From Blattamonas nauphoetae (Eukaryota; Preaxostyla; Oxymonadida), in NCBI GenBank assembly GCA_033064195.1, contig JARBJD010000065.1:62001-126000 (forward strand): a DNA stretch of 64,000 bases, read 5' to 3'. The notes under the pieces were generated by a model, which was given only the letters and a program-made list of their open reading frames with translations, made no database searches and was not told where the DNA came from. A program made the position numbers and the translations under genes. Below, piece by piece: positions 1 to 11,732 of this stretch. Each line of letters starts with the position of its first letter. The stretch's first letter is position 1.

Positions 1-369
1 CTATGTTTTTGTTTATCTTTCACAATTTTGCGAATCCTTCTCTAAAGACGGACGTGAATGAGGCACAAAGAGGAGATGATGTGAAAAAGAGTGAAAAGTC
101 AGACCCTCTCCGTTTCACTATTCTCCAGTGAATGCTCACTATCTGATTGTTCCAGTGGCGCATCCTCTGCCTTGGTACTTTCATGCCGCTTTTGTTTCTT
201 GATTGGAGAAGAGCTCATGTGATCGATCTTCTTCGACCCATGGAACCTGCTTTAGTCAATGGATTTGCATCAAGAAAAGATGGAGTGTTTTTTTATAAAA
301 ATTGAAATGTTTGGAGGGAAAAGTGGAAGACGAATGTTGATGAAATGGTTAAAATGAAGAGAGTGAGGT
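1..369. other. intergenic / 3' flank, no gene seen
   Basis: No convincing coding region on either strand. It is the 3' flank of the minus-strand thioredoxin-like gene that ends at 370. An A/T-rich stretch near 280-310 could hold its polyadenylation region, but no specific signal can be defended. Confidence 0.4.
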
Positions 370-2910
370 TCAATCAATCTTTCTCTTTTTCTTGTCCTTA
401 TTCTCCACGTTGTGTGCTCGTAAAGACTGTTTCTCACCCGACGGCTCAACTTCAACTATTGTCTGTGTGATTCTTCCCTGTGTTGGAGCTGGCGTTCGAT
501 CAGTCTTACTCTCACTCTTGCTTTTCTCTTTGAGAACATCATTTTCGTCGTTGATTCGCTCCAAATAGTCGAGGAATGATTCCCCTTCGTATTGTTCGTC
601 CGTTGTCACAGGATCGTCGGAACAGGCCACGACGACAATGACGAGAACAATGAGAGAAATCAGAAATCCAACCACTCCCACAATCACCGCCACTTGATGT
701 GTCTCCAACCAGTTCTCGAACTTCTCCGATTTCGGAGTGACCTGCACACGCGACGGAATCCGCCCATATCTGATGTCACCGACGAATTGTGTGATGATTC
801 TGGCGAGGAGGGCTGGTGTTGGGGTGAGGAGTGATGCATCGGACGATTGGAGAGTATTGTCAATCGACGCAGCGTCGAGAATGCTGGTTTGGTTGTCTTC
901 TGAAGGCAACACCATGATCGCAACATTGTCAGAGAAATCGTTTGTTGTGGTCCATTCTGTGATACCAACTGGACTTCGGGTGACTGAACTGGTAACATGT
1001 GCATTGTGCTCCACACAACTTGGCCAATTCAGCGAAAATGCTCCAAAATCAGTCCACGTCTCCTTTGTCGAGTAATCGTGGACGAAGACCATCGGCAGGA
1101 AGGAAGTTGACGGCCCATTGGAAGTTCCAGATGGAAGCAGAGATGGAGGAGTGATGAGGAAGTATTTGGTGAACGTGTCATAATATTGAGTGTTCATTGA
1201 GACAAATGGAGTTGCCTGTTTGGTTTGTGAACTCGACATTAGACCGTCGGTGGAGAGAGAGTTGGCTGTGTACGAAAGGTGGAGAGCGGCGAGTGTGTAT
1301 GCTCGGTGAGTGAGAGTGGGTGAGAAATGAGACGGTCGGATGGCTCTGATGTTCAGATTCTCCGTCGTGAACGTGTTCTTCAGGCAGTTCTTCCTGATCA
1401 TTTCAACAGCATCCTCATCCTCCTTCATACTCCCCTCCATCTCTCCAGTCTCTTGATTCTCCTGCGTCACCGCAGCTGGCTCGGCTTTGGGTTGTCTGGT
1501 CTTTCTCATCTTCTTCTCTGAAATGTCAGGAATTGTGGCAAATATGGCATGTGCTCTCCTGGCAACCAACCACTCCGTCATCTCCGGATTGAGATATGTC
1601 GCTGGAGCGAAGAGACGATCCCAGATCCAGTTCTCGAAGGGGTTGCAGACAGTGAGGGGAGTGTCGTCAATGATGAGAGTGTGAGTGGATGGCTTGAGCG
1701 AGTCGAAATAACTGTCCTCCTTCCGGTTTTGTTTTGTGAGAGACTTCTCGTCTGGAGGTGTGGGAGGCTCGGCGGGCTCAGCGAGGAACGGGAAGAGGGA
1801 GAATAGAACTTTGGTGGATGTGATGGGGAAGTATTGATCAGCTCTTCCGTCGAGTGATGACGAGATCAGAAGGAAGGAATCTTTCAGTTTCATCCACTCC
1901 ATCACAGCGGAGTGGAGAGGGGCACGACGATACGAACATGAGTCTTCAGACGCAAGTGGGAATGCTCCTGTGCGCAGAATGTGAGCTGTTGTGTTCGAGT
2001 CGTATTTCCAAAGGGCTGATTCGGAAATTGTTTTCAGAAAAGATGATGTGTTGGACGATGATGATGAGAAGGATTGAGAAAGTGGTGTATGGAGGAGAAA
2101 TGTTGTGAGAGTATCCGAAAAGTTGTTGACATTATCAGATTCGCTCGATGGAATCGGGATAAAGTGGAATCTACTTGGGGTAGGCCGGTATTTTGAGGCT
2201 GAAGATTCGAAATGTGAGAAAAGACTTTGTAATGACGTATCTTTGAATGGCTCATGACTCAGGAGGATGAAATTACTGTTTATTTGTGAAGAAGCTGGAA
2301 AAGTTGGAGTGGGTCCAGAGCAATCGATGGTAAGAGGCGAGAGGATTTTGGGCTCCGATAATTCATTTGATTCGTGCAGAATCACTGGATTGTCGATGAG
2401 TTTCTCATAAACAGCCTTGAATTTTTCAGGTGTTCTTTCTGAATGAAACGTGAAGAGAGCATGCCCTGAGGAAGGAATGGATCAAAGACGTAGCTGAAAG
2501 ACCTCTGGAAAAGACAAGGATGGTTGGATATCCACGGACTTTGAATCTTTTTGTGAGTTTTGATTCCTTTTCTGTGTTAACGTCGATAAACTTGACGTTT
2601 TCTGGGGCACTTTTTGCGGCTAAAATCCAATCTGGTTCCATCCCTTTACACACATGACACCTTTGAAATGAAAAGATGAAAAAACGATATAAAAGACAAC
2701 TAGTAATACCAGGTTGCATGAAATCGCTGGAGGTCAAGTATTTCACGGAGGTAGATGGAAAATGACGGTGTGAGGAAAACTTTGTTGAAAAGAACAAAAT
2801 GCACACAACACTAGGAAAAATCAAATCATTGCATGAGAGGTGATGTCACCAGCTTAGAATATGAGAATAAAAATGATTATACAGAGCGACATCGCAAGAA
2901 ACACTCTCAT
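370..2910 (-). CDS. membrane-anchored thioredoxin/PDI-like protein (3 exons)
   Basis: Best model: exons 2891-2910, 2503-2810 and 370-2465, with introns 2811-2890 (80 bp) and 2466-2502 (37 bp), giving about 807 aa. The first splice makes a clean signal peptide (MRVFLAIVVCILFFSTKF). A thioredoxin fold follows: the strand/helix start VKYLTSSDF, the redox motif CHVC at residues 58-61, then VKFIDVNTE and the cis-proline segment RGYPTILVF. The second splice restores RGHALFTFHSERTPEKF, as expected for the last strand and helix. A long luminal Ser/Thr-rich part precedes one membrane segment (about residues 718-740) and a basic tail ending KKKRKID. Trp normally precedes CxxC; here it is Arg. A possible 49-bp intron at 2661-2709 would create that Trp but shifts the upstream frame away from the thioredoxin start. 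Likely an ER or secretory-pathway oxidoreductase of the TMX/PDI type; substrate unknown. Confidence 0.72.
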
Positions 2911-3242
2911 TGAAATTTTGTGCTGTTCCGGTTAGAATTGGTGATTGGAGTTCTTCTGGCACAATAGGTCGCGTGAATATTACAAACAGAATTAATGACA
3001 TGGCGAGACTCCGGGATTCCCATTAAAATACTCTCGAATCGTTTTTCTCTTTAATTAGACTTTTGCTGCATCATCAAATCAACACATCAATAACAAAGAA
3101 CGTGAATCGAATAAGTTTGTGTTCGAGCTCGAATTTCGCCATTTTCTTTCTGGGGCTCATTCCTCACAATTGTTGTGGTTTGATCATGGGCTCCCCAAGT
3201 TTTTTGATTCTTTTCTCTTGAATATCTATTTCTTTCATAAAT
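2911..3242. promoter_or_regulatory. divergent upstream region
   Basis: About 330 bp separates two divergent starts (thioredoxin-like gene to the left, coiled-coil gene to the right). It should contain both promoters. No named motif can be pointed to; short T-rich tracts lie just before 3243. Confidence 0.35.
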
Positions 3243-6200
3243 ATGAATGAAAAACCTGCGGCTCCTGGACCAGAAGTACAATCACTCGAAGCTCAGTTGG
3301 AACAATTGAAAAAGAAAAGAGATGCTCTTGCACGCAACAGAAACAGGAGCAATGCGGAAATTCTTGGGTCGAACCCTAATCCTTCCCTTCGTAAGTCAGC
3401 TGATTCCGTTCTTGCGCAGCAATCTCCACCCACTTTTGAATATTCTCCACATCCATCATCACATTCGATTTCGTCTTCTCCGATGCCATCTCTCACCACG
3501 TCAACAACTCTAGCTCCTATGAGTGATTCTCTCCCAAAATCCTCTCCTGAAATCGCTCCTGCATCGCCAATGACGACTGTCAAAGACACAACAGATGATA
3601 CGGTTGACCGAACTCCTCCTATGGTGAAAACTGATTCTATGAATCGTTTTAGTGAGCTTTCAGAAAAATATCAGCGTATTTTGGATAGTACAACAAAGAT
3701 ACTGCGCTCTTCGCAACCGAAGACGACGGACCAAAATCACACTGAATCACCAATGGTTGAGCGGCCATCTGTACTCAACTCTCCTTCCACATCTGATCGT
3801 TCCCCTTCAGATCCCACTCATGAACGTTATGACAACACATACCACTCACAAGATCGACAAATTGACCATGAAATTCCACAAAACCTTAACCACCATATTT
3901 CGTCTGCATACGATCCTCATTTGTCCCAAATTGAATCACCTACTCTTAGTGATCCGGAACCAACAGAAATGCAACAATCATCCTCGTATCAAGAGCACTT
4001 TAAAACTCCAAACAGAATCGGAATATCTGGTCTACGTATGACCGAAACAGATAATTCAGAAGAAACATTCTCAGAAAAGTCATCCAATGATGAGACTGAA
4101 ACAACATTATCAGCTCTTCTTGCACGTTATGATGCTGAACAGTCCACTGAACAAAACGAGCCTGATAACATGGAAGAGCTCCATAACAATCGATATTTTC
4201 GGGATTCATCTGATGAATTTTCTGGTTATCAAGGTTCTAAGTCTGAGTTAGAGGATTTCGCAAAGCCTCAGAACCAACAGAGGGAACTTGAAGAAGGAAT
4301 CAAGGAAAAGCACAGGGAGGAGGAAGACTTAAATCAGGAAAGTTTACAACGAAGAAAAGAAGAACTCCAGAAAGAGGAGGAAAAACAAAAAGAGGAAGAA
4401 AAACGAAAAGAAGAAGAAAAACAAAAAGCTGAAGACAAACGCAAAAGAATGGAAGAACAAGAGCGAATGTATAAAGAAATCGAAGCAAGAATTGCGAAAG
4501 ACAAGGAAGAACGAAAACGCAAAGAAATGGAGGAGGAAGAAGCTCTCCAAAGAGAAGTTGCAGAGAGAGTGAGACGTCAACTGGAAGAGGAGGAAAGACT
4601 CCGCAAGGAAGAAGAACGATCGCTGAAAGAAAAGGCGGAAATGGAAAGGATGATGAAAGAGGAAGAAGAAAGAAAACGACGGGATGAAGAAAGGAGGAGG
4701 CAAGAAGAAGAGGCCAGACGTGACGAGGAAAGAAGATTGGAAGATGAACGTCGTCTTGAAGAAGAAAGAAGAAAAATAGAGGAACTGGAGAAAGCGAGAG
4801 TGCGGAGAGAAATTGAGGAGAGAATTCGACAGGAACAAGAAGAACAACAAAGAGAAGAAGCGAGAAAGGCAGAAGAAGCAAGAAAGGCAGAAGAGATTAG
4901 AAAAGCAGAACAAAGGAGAGAAGAAGAGAGACGGAGACAGGAAGAAGAAGAAAGACTGAGACAAGAAGATGAAGAGGAACGGAAAAGGAAAGAAGAGATT
5001 TTGTTGAAGCAAGAAGCAGAATTGCGGAAGGTTCAAGAAATGGTCGATCTTCGTCTGAAACAAGAAGAAGATCGGCGACTCGAACAAAAGCGACAAGAAC
5101 AGAACATTCTTCGAGAGGAAGACGAGAGAAAGAAGAGAGAAGCAGCTGAAAGCGCTGTTTTAGAAGAGAGGAAGCCCCTCCCAAAAGTTGGAGAGAAGAA
5201 ACCACGTCGAGTCCATTTTGTGGAAGATTACGACCAATTGGAGAAGCCTCCCGATCGAACAACTTCTGATCTGTCGATGCCGTCAAAGTCACAATCCATC
5301 GATTCGATTGATTCTATCCTTGGCTCTCTCACGAGACCTTCGCATTCGAACACTTTATCAAAACCGAAAGTCGAGGAAGAGCCTCCAACATCTTATCAAC
5401 CGTTCTCGGCGTCAGAACAACCCATAACAACCCCAACTTTCTCACTTCCTGCGCCTCCCCCTCCGCTCTCGTCGTATTCGCATCACTCACAGGCTGGAAA
5501 GCCTCCAAGACCATCATTTCCACAACCAGTCACACGGAATCAGATATCTCGTCCGCCATTTCCATCTTCGACAGAGCCACTCGCACCGAATTATCAAACA
5601 CAATCGACGATCCGCTCTGGACTCATTCAAACTCCTCAACACTTCACTCTTCCACCTCCGCCTCCTCCAACATTTCCACTCAACATTCCTTACTCAGAAT
5701 CGAACCCAATCCGATCTGAAATGATCAAAACGCCATCAAGATCGAATCAGTTCGCAAATCAATTCACACCTTCACACTTGTATTCAAACAACACTCCACT
5801 CCCGTCGCCTATCACCTCATCGGGACAAGTCGAAGCATCAGCAACATTCCCAAGTAAACCTTCTGATTCACTCACTTCAGTGTCGTCCACTCCCAAAATA
5901 AAGTTATCTTCTCAACCCCTCCAACCACACCTCACATTCGCCTCATCGCCACTCACTGCTCGTCGAGGACTGGACAGGCAAACACCCAAAACGAGGCAAA
6001 ATCGAACAGGGTTACACCAGTCACTGAGTGAAGACAACGAGGAGATGGACTTTCCCCGATCAATCACACAGAACAATCCGTCCTACACTCCAAACCATTC
6101 TTCAATGCACTCTCAGTCTCACGATGATGTTCAGATGGATCAGGGGTTGTGGGTGGACGAACCAGAAGTTCTTGATCGATCGGCGTTTGTGGCTGACTCG

Positions 6201-8714
6201 TCAGAATCGCCGGCGGAATCAAATGTCGAGAATTATGAACCTGCTCCTTCTCGACGTGGGTGGACCAATCATGTTTGGAGACCACCTCGCTCTTCTTCAT
6301 CAATTCCACTGCCTTCTCCATCCTCAACACAGCTCGACACGAACCAAATCGGAAAACCAGGACAGTCTTTCACTCCGTCCACCACACGTCCGTCGTCACA
6401 GCACATTTCGCCGTATCGAATCTCGTCTCTTCCGATCAGTCGAGACATTGTTGATCCATCGTTTGTTGTGTCGTACGAAGCGGACAGATCACCAACACCA
6501 AACATTATCCCAGAAACATCGCTGACAGAGAGGAGAAGAGGCTGGGGGATGGACAAGGGTGACCAACCCGTTCCAAGAATCCCATGGGGAATGAAAGAAC
6601 GGCCTGAAATTGCAGATCGAGCAAGTGAAAGAGGAAGAGATACGACTGAAGATGTCCTCAGACCTTCAACCACTTCAGACATGGAACAGCCATCAAAACG
6701 AATCTCATCGTACGTCCCATCACAACCATCCTATCCGCTCACTCGCCCTTCATATTCTTCGCAACTTGCGCCTTCTGTTCATGCTCCAATCCCTCCGCGT
6801 TCATCTCACTCATCACGATTGACTGCAGACACCAACACTCCATCCTATCAAAGGCCAAAATCCAGTCACCTCCGCGACAGTTCGTCACCTCCACGAATTC
6901 TTCCATCTGCTGCAGCTTCATTTCTTCCGCCGGAACCGTCTCCGCCCATTTCTTCTTCAATCACATCACAACCGCCTCTGAATCCCTCGTCTTCCACATC
7001 ACAAGCCAGACACCAATCATCATTCCCAACAAAGACCTCACTCATCTCTTCCCTCCATCCGTCCAGTCTCGCTCTCCAATCGCCGCCTCACATCAAAAAG
7101 CGGAAAGCGGAGAAGGAAGACGAACGAGATCTCAGAAAGGAGAGGCAGAGTTTGGATGGGATGCGCGATTCTCTTCCAACACTCGCCTCATCTTCGTCTC
7201 CATCGTCACTCCCCATCTCCTTCCGCTCATCCTCCTCCCCGAATCACGTCACTCAACTCATGCCTTCCTCCACACTCGCCTCATCAACTCGTACAACGAC
7301 TTCCTCACAAATCCCTTCAATCCTCACTGGAAGTTCTGGTCTGTCCCATAATCTGGACGAAAACCGGAAAATGCAATCAGTTCGACTCGAAAGTGTTGAT
7401 ATTTTGGAGACACGAAAGAGAGACAATGAATACAGAACCACACGCTCATCAATCTCTCAAAAACGAGATTTAACTGAATCACAACCAGAGACAATTGTTT
7501 CACAATCTCAACCGAAAAGAAGCAACTCTGCGCTGCACAAATCAACGAGTCCTCCTCAATCCAAAGCATCTCCAACGTCGACAGAGAACGAAAGGATGAA
7601 ACAGTTGGAAGATGAACTCTCGAAAATGAAAGCGCTTCTGGAATCACTCACGAAGTCGCAGCAGACACAACAGTCATCGACAATCAAAGACACTTCTGAA
7701 AAGAAGTCATCAACAATCAAAGACACTTCTGAAAAGAAGTCTTCGCCTCCGGAGGAATTTCGATCAGAAATTCGGAGAGAACCGATTCGTGCGAGAACTG
7801 AACCACAAGACCAGTCATTCTTGAGCGACGATTTTAATCTTCCTCATTCGTCCAATTTATGGGATCAGAAAACCTCCCCACAACAAAAATCGACAGTCCA
7901 ATCGAGACCAATGTCAGTTCCAGCACTCCCCCTCGCAGATATCGGCACAGAAGAGAGCTACCAACATTTGGAGAACACGTTCATGCCAACAAGAGAGATT
8001 GGACGCAACAGACCACACTTCTCATATCATGTCCAAGACTCTCTGACCCACACTGCGCATCCACCCTCTTTCCAACTTGATGGGACAACAGCTCTATCAA
8101 CCCCCGTTGTTGTTCGGGAAGTTCTTCATTCGACGAGAATTGGACAAACTGGACAGGACGAATCGGCAGTGTTCTCGCCGATTCTGAAAGAATCTGCATT
8201 GATTGGGATCTCACCAGTCAGTGTGAGGGATTCACATCTCGACAACACAATCGTCCCAATATCTGAACAACCACTCCGAGAACAATCATCTCCGATCCGA
8301 AAAACCAGAAAGAGAGGACTGTCAAGCGAACGCAACGAAAAGGGAGTGATAGAAAAGAAGAAATCAAGACGACAAAGCAAAGAACGAGAAAGCGTAACTC
8401 GTCTCTCTTTGTCCAAGAGAGGTCTTAAGCAGGCCGCAACAGAATCTGGGTCTGATACCGATCAAAACGCCCTTTCTCTGAAAGGCTCGTCAAAGCTGGT
8501 TATCTCACAGTCTGCTTCTCCGATGAGCCAGGGTGTTGGGAAGGGTGGAAAAAATGATATGGGAAAGGAGGACATGCTTGGGAAATTGGGATTGAAGGAA
8601 GAGAACAGCACACTCGCAAAATTGGCAGTAGTCGGAGAAGTGAGTATGATTCACCCTCAAACTGGGAAGAGAGTGGTTGTCCGGAAAAAGAAGAAAGTCA
8701 AACACTCCCATTAA
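3243..8714 (+). CDS. large coiled-coil, disordered protein (1,823 aa)
   Basis: One uninterrupted frame from ATG 3243 (MNEKPAAPG). Family not recognised. A short coiled coil lies near residues 14-40. A Ser/Thr/Pro-rich disordered stretch follows, then a very long K/E/R/Q-rich single-helix or coiled-coil segment at about residues 340-645. After that come Pro-rich stretches (runs such as PAPPPPLSSY), further disordered sequence, a short Leu-heptad segment near residue 1450 and a basic C terminus (KRVVVRKKKKVKHSH). The layout resembles cytoskeleton-associated scaffolds (MAP7- or trichohyalin-like composition), but composition alone does not show homology. A 33-bp tandem duplication lies at 7674-7739. 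The long minus-strand frames opposite the K/E region are antisense artefacts. The gene converges on the Fic-like gene with a 126-bp gap. Confidence 0.85.
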   Translation: MNEKPAAPGPEVQSLEAQLEQLKKKRDALARNRNRSNAEILGSNPNPSLRKSADSVLAQQSPPTFEYSPHPSSHSISSSPMPSLTTSTTLAPMSDSLPKSSPEIAPASPMTTVKDTTDDTVDRTPPMVKTDSMNRFSELSEKYQRILDSTTKILRSSQPKTTDQNHTESPMVERPSVLNSPSTSDRSPSDPTHERYDNTYHSQDRQIDHEIPQNLNHHISSAYDPHLSQIESPTLSDPEPTEMQQSSSYQEHFKTPNRIGISGLRMTETDNSEETFSEKSSNDETETTLSALLARYDAEQSTEQNEPDNMEELHNNRYFRDSSDEFSGYQGSKSELEDFAKPQNQQRELEEGIKEKHREEEDLNQESLQRRKEELQKEEEKQKEEEKRKEEEKQKAEDKRKRMEEQERMYKEIEARIAKDKEERKRKEMEEEEALQREVAERVRRQLEEEERLRKEEERSLKEKAEMERMMKEEEERKRRDEERRRQEEEARRDEERRLEDERRLEEERRKIEELEKARVRREIEERIRQEQEEQQREEARKAEEARKAEEIRKAEQRREEERRRQEEEERLRQEDEEERKRKEEILLKQEAELRKVQEMVDLRLKQEEDRRLEQKRQEQNILREEDERKKREAAESAVLEERKPLPKVGEKKPRRVHFVEDYDQLEKPPDRTTSDLSMPSKSQSIDSIDSILGSLTRPSHSNTLSKPKVEEEPPTSYQPFSASEQPITTPTFSLPAPPPPLSSYSHHSQAGKPPRPSFPQPVTRNQISRPPFPSSTEPLAPNYQTQSTIRSGLIQTPQHFTLPPPPPPTFPLNIPYSESNPIRSEMIKTPSRSNQFANQFTPSHLYSNNTPLPSPITSSGQVEASATFPSKPSDSLTSVSSTPKIKLSSQPLQPHLTFASSPLTARRGLDRQTPKTRQNRTGLHQSLSEDNEEMDFPRSITQNNPSYTPNHSSMHSQSHDDVQMDQGLWVDEPEVLDRSAFVADSSESPAESNVENYEPAPSRRGWTNHVWRPPRSSSSIPLPSPSSTQLDTNQIGKPGQSFTPSTTRPSSQHISPYRISSLPISRDIVDPSFVVSYEADRSPTPNIIPETSLTERRRGWGMDKGDQPVPRIPWGMKERPEIADRASERGRDTTEDVLRPSTTSDMEQPSKRISSYVPSQPSYPLTRPSYSSQLAPSVHAPIPPRSSHSSRLTADTNTPSYQRPKSSHLRDSSSPPRILPSAAASFLPPEPSPPISSSITSQPPLNPSSSTSQARHQSSFPTKTSLISSLHPSSLALQSPPHIKKRKAEKEDERDLRKERQSLDGMRDSLPTLASSSSPSSLPISFRSSSSPNHVTQLMPSSTLASSTRTTTSSQIPSILTGSSGLSHNLDENRKMQSVRLESVDILETRKRDNEYRTTRSSISQKRDLTESQPETIVSQSQPKRSNSALHKSTSPPQSKASPTSTENERMKQLEDELSKMKALLESLTKSQQTQQSSTIKDTSEKKSSTIKDTSEKKSSPPEEFRSEIRREPIRARTEPQDQSFLSDDFNLPHSSNLWDQKTSPQQKSTVQSRPMSVPALPLADIGTEESYQHLENTFMPTREIGRNRPHFSYHVQDSLTHTAHPPSFQLDGTTALSTPVVVREVLHSTRIGQTGQDESAVFSPILKESALIGISPVSVRDSHLDNTIVPISEQPLREQSSPIRKTRKRGLSSERNEKGVIEKKKSRRQSKERESVTRLSLSKRGLKQAATESGSDTDQNALSLKGSSKLVISQSASPMSQGVGKGGKNDMGKEDMLGKLGLKEENSTLAKLAVVGEVSMIHPQTGKRVVVRKKKKVKHSH
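7674..7739 (+). repeat. 33-bp tandem duplication inside the coiled-coil gene
   Basis: Two consecutive 33-bp copies (7674-7706 and 7707-7739) encode SSTIKDTSEKK twice. They differ at a single base (tcg versus tca), so the duplication is recent and keeps the frame. Confidence 0.93.
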
Positions 8715-8840
8715 TTTGTCAACTTATATTTGTGAATCTCGTTTCATTTCATGTGTTCTGTTTATGTATTCGTTCATCATCCTGAGAATTGCCTCTGTAA
8801 ACTCGGAAAAACATGATAAGTGTGATTCAATCGTGAAATG

Positions 8841-11553
8841 TCAACGCAAAAGACGTTTTCCAAGGTTGGTACAAGTCCAATCCTCCAGAGCTTCAACGCT
8901 TGGCTTGTCAAGCTCACTGGAAGGCTCCAGACCGGTCAAAAAAAGAGGTGAAGTCACCAAAACAAATTCTTCTCTCTCATTCTTCTCTCCAATCGTCAAT
9001 TTTGCTATCCAGTGCTGATCACAAAGAACTTCAACACGAATTGCAATCGTAGCTGTGTGTGTCTCGTTCGTTTTCATGGTAAAGACGATGGTGTTATTCC
9101 TGCCCATACACGAGAACATCTCCCTCTCTCTGGCCAGTCGCTCCTTTTCTTTGTCTGTCTCAGATGAAAAGAAGGAGCGAGGATTGTGCGAATAAGTTTG
9201 GACGAAGGTGAGAGGCGAGTCTGCACGGGATGAGAGGAGAGGTGTGAGCGATGTGAAGATGGCTGATGTAACAACTCCAGCCTGTTCGGATGTGTTGACA
9301 TCAGTTGAAGACATCCGAGTGAGGTCCGAGTCAACATTTCCTCCTTTCTCTCTCACCCACTTCCACACTTCCATCACTGCTTCACATTCCCCCTCACCGA
9401 AAGCATCAATCAACGTTCCCCCATCGCCTCGAAGATCAAAATCAGACATCGCTTGCGATAATTGACTATCTTTGAGTGGGAGTGTGGTGTAGAGCGAATC
9501 GAGGGCTTCTCTCTCTTTCTGTTTCGCGAATGGGCTGTTGTGCCATAACGTGGAGGACGCTGGCGGTGATGATTCTGGGTCTCCCTCTGCCTTTGTTTCA
9601 TCCCCTTGTGACGGCTCACTATCCTCAATTCGATCCTTCTCCATCTCTTTCTGTGTGTCCTTTCCATCCTCATTCCCTCCCTCAATCCATCCCATATCCT
9701 GAACGTCTGAAATCGTCGCATTCCCTCCAACCTCCAACACTTCTGGATACCCCAGTTTCCTCAACACAGTCGATGCAACAAAATGCCCAACTGCCTCATT
9801 GTGAGCTGTGAAAGGCATGATTCGCATAAACTCTCGATAGAACCAAACAACCACAACATCCGCTGGATCAGTCGATGTGAGGTTTGGGTTGGTCAACACC
9901 ACGCGTGCCAACAGAAGGAGTCTTGTCATCTCTTGGTCCGTTTTCCGAGGCTCGCAACGCAAAGTCTTTTGACCGTTTGGATGGAGAACATCATTTCGAT
10001 GTCGCTTCCAATCGCCTCCTCGAAGCTGTTGATCTGAAGATTGGATCGGCACCATATCGTTTCCGTTTTGTTTGTTTGGAGACGCTGTCCGAGATGGCTC
10101 AATAAGAGAGACAGGGCTGTGGAGAAACGGTGAATAATCAAAGTAGAGTGGCTGGGCGGTGGAAATGACCGAATGAACATGTTGGATGAAGGAGATTGAG
10201 AGGATATCGTCCAAAGTCTTTTCTTCTGCCTCTTTTTGGAGATTTATCAGTTGAATGAGGAGACCAACAATTAATGTTGGGTCTGTGAGTCCACAACTTT
10301 TTCGTTGTTGTTGTAATTGCTCTTGATTGGTGATTGTGTCGATGAAAAGAGATGGATCGGGTTCTGATGGTTTTGTCGTGTTAGTGGTGGATTTATTGGA
10401 TGGTGTTGTATCATTTGAAGGACGTGTCGATTTTTGGTCCGCCGAACGAGAATTTGTTTGATTTAGCGCGTCATCATCGTCCTCTTCCTGCTCATCAGTG
10501 AGAACTCCATTTTGGCGATCTTCTTCCTCTTGTAATTTCATCATTTTCTTCACAAATCGGATTTTCTCCCGATTATTCTCCACGTCTTCTTCCACAGATC
10601 GGGTGATAAGCTTTGTGAGATACTTCTGAGCTTGGTCCTCCTGAACTGAATTCTTGCTATTTCTGAAGACATAAATAGCTGAAGTCAAATCATCATCATC
10701 AATGAATCCGTTTGGAATCCTCGCTAAATGATGCCCTTGGATGAATCTTGACAGAAAGAGCGATGATTCAAGGACTGGTGCATTGACGGTATAATTAGAG
10801 TTCTTGATACTGTTCCAAATGTGGACTAACTTTTTTGAGTTCGAAAAGAAGTGTTGAACATTCTTCTGATGAGTTTTGCTGATAGTTTCGAGATAATCAG
10901 TCGGGAGTTCAATCCGTGAGTATTGTGAGACTGTCGAATTGCTATTGAGGAAAAAGAGGCGTTCGTCTTGCTTTTTTCTCATATATTCCAAGTATGAACC
11001 CTCTTTTTCAGTTTTGGTGATTATTTTCTGATGTTGAGAGCGATCAGTTTCATTGGATTGTATCTGACCAAGGGCAAAAGAGGCTGGTAAAAAAAGTTGA
11101 AAAAAATACGCGGCGGAGATACTGAACACTTGAGTCCACATCATTTAAATTGTAATGTGTTTGAAAGAGGTGGAAGAGAGTTCTCGAAGAATTTGGCTCA
11201 TAGAATGAGAGCATCCTCGTCGAATGATACATCTCGATGGGATCCTGCATTTCCATTGCTTGTTTGACGGTTTCATACGCTTCTTCAGCCTTTGATTGTC
11301 GTCTCGGCGATGGGGAATCATCTGTTTTGATATCCTCAAAATTTGGCTTGAATAACGTGTCCTTTGGGAGAAATCGGGGTAAAACAAAGAGTAAGATTAT
11401 CATAACACATGAACCAATCCCAATGAGAACATTTCTCCGTCTATTCTTTGGATTTTTCATGTGTGTTTTGGGAATAGGCCTTTGAGCTGTAGGGGTGGGA
11501 TTTGAAACAGATTTTTTATTACGATGTCGAACATCGGACTGTTTTTGGCTCAT
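8841..11553 (-). CDS. Fic-fold type II membrane protein, degenerate Fic motif
   Basis: Exons 11110-11553 and 8841-11063 with a 46-bp GT-AG intron (11064-11109, phase 0) give 888 aa from ATG 11553. Like animal FICD/HYPE, it has a short cytosolic N terminus, one membrane segment (NVLIGIGSCVMIILLFVLP) and a helical TPR-like region (residues about 85-150). A Fic-like C-terminal half follows. The approach to the active site, with GDWKRHRNDVLHPNG and the DQEMTRLL helix, matches the Fic fold. The motif FYREFMRIMPFTAHNEAVGH (M at about residue 564) stands where Fic enzymes have IHPFxDGNGRxxR and is followed by LRKLGYP. The catalytic His is Met, and the Gly-rich anion loop and Arg are lost; only Pro, Phe and Asn remain. 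Classical AMP transfer is therefore unlikely. An acidic insert (DEQEEDDDDALNQ) lies in the middle. The assignment rests on motif order and topology, not a database search. Confidence 0.68.
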
Positions 11554-11732
11554 TACCCTTGAGATAAGAATGGTTAATGAACCGATTCAGAACAAACACA
11601 GATTTTGGTCTGACACATTCTTTGGAGAGTTACCGTCTGTTCGAATAATATCTCCTGCAAAGGAGATATGGATGAAAGATTCGAACGGATAGCATCTTAT
11701 TAAACGATGTGGTGAATCAAAAAAGTTTAAAA

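Noticed and set aside
4300-5096. Long minus-strand frames rich in Phe, Leu and Ser opposite the coiled-coil gene
   Set aside because: Antisense of a K/E/R-rich coding stretch yields long open frames of F/L/S by composition alone; the plus-strand gene explains the region.
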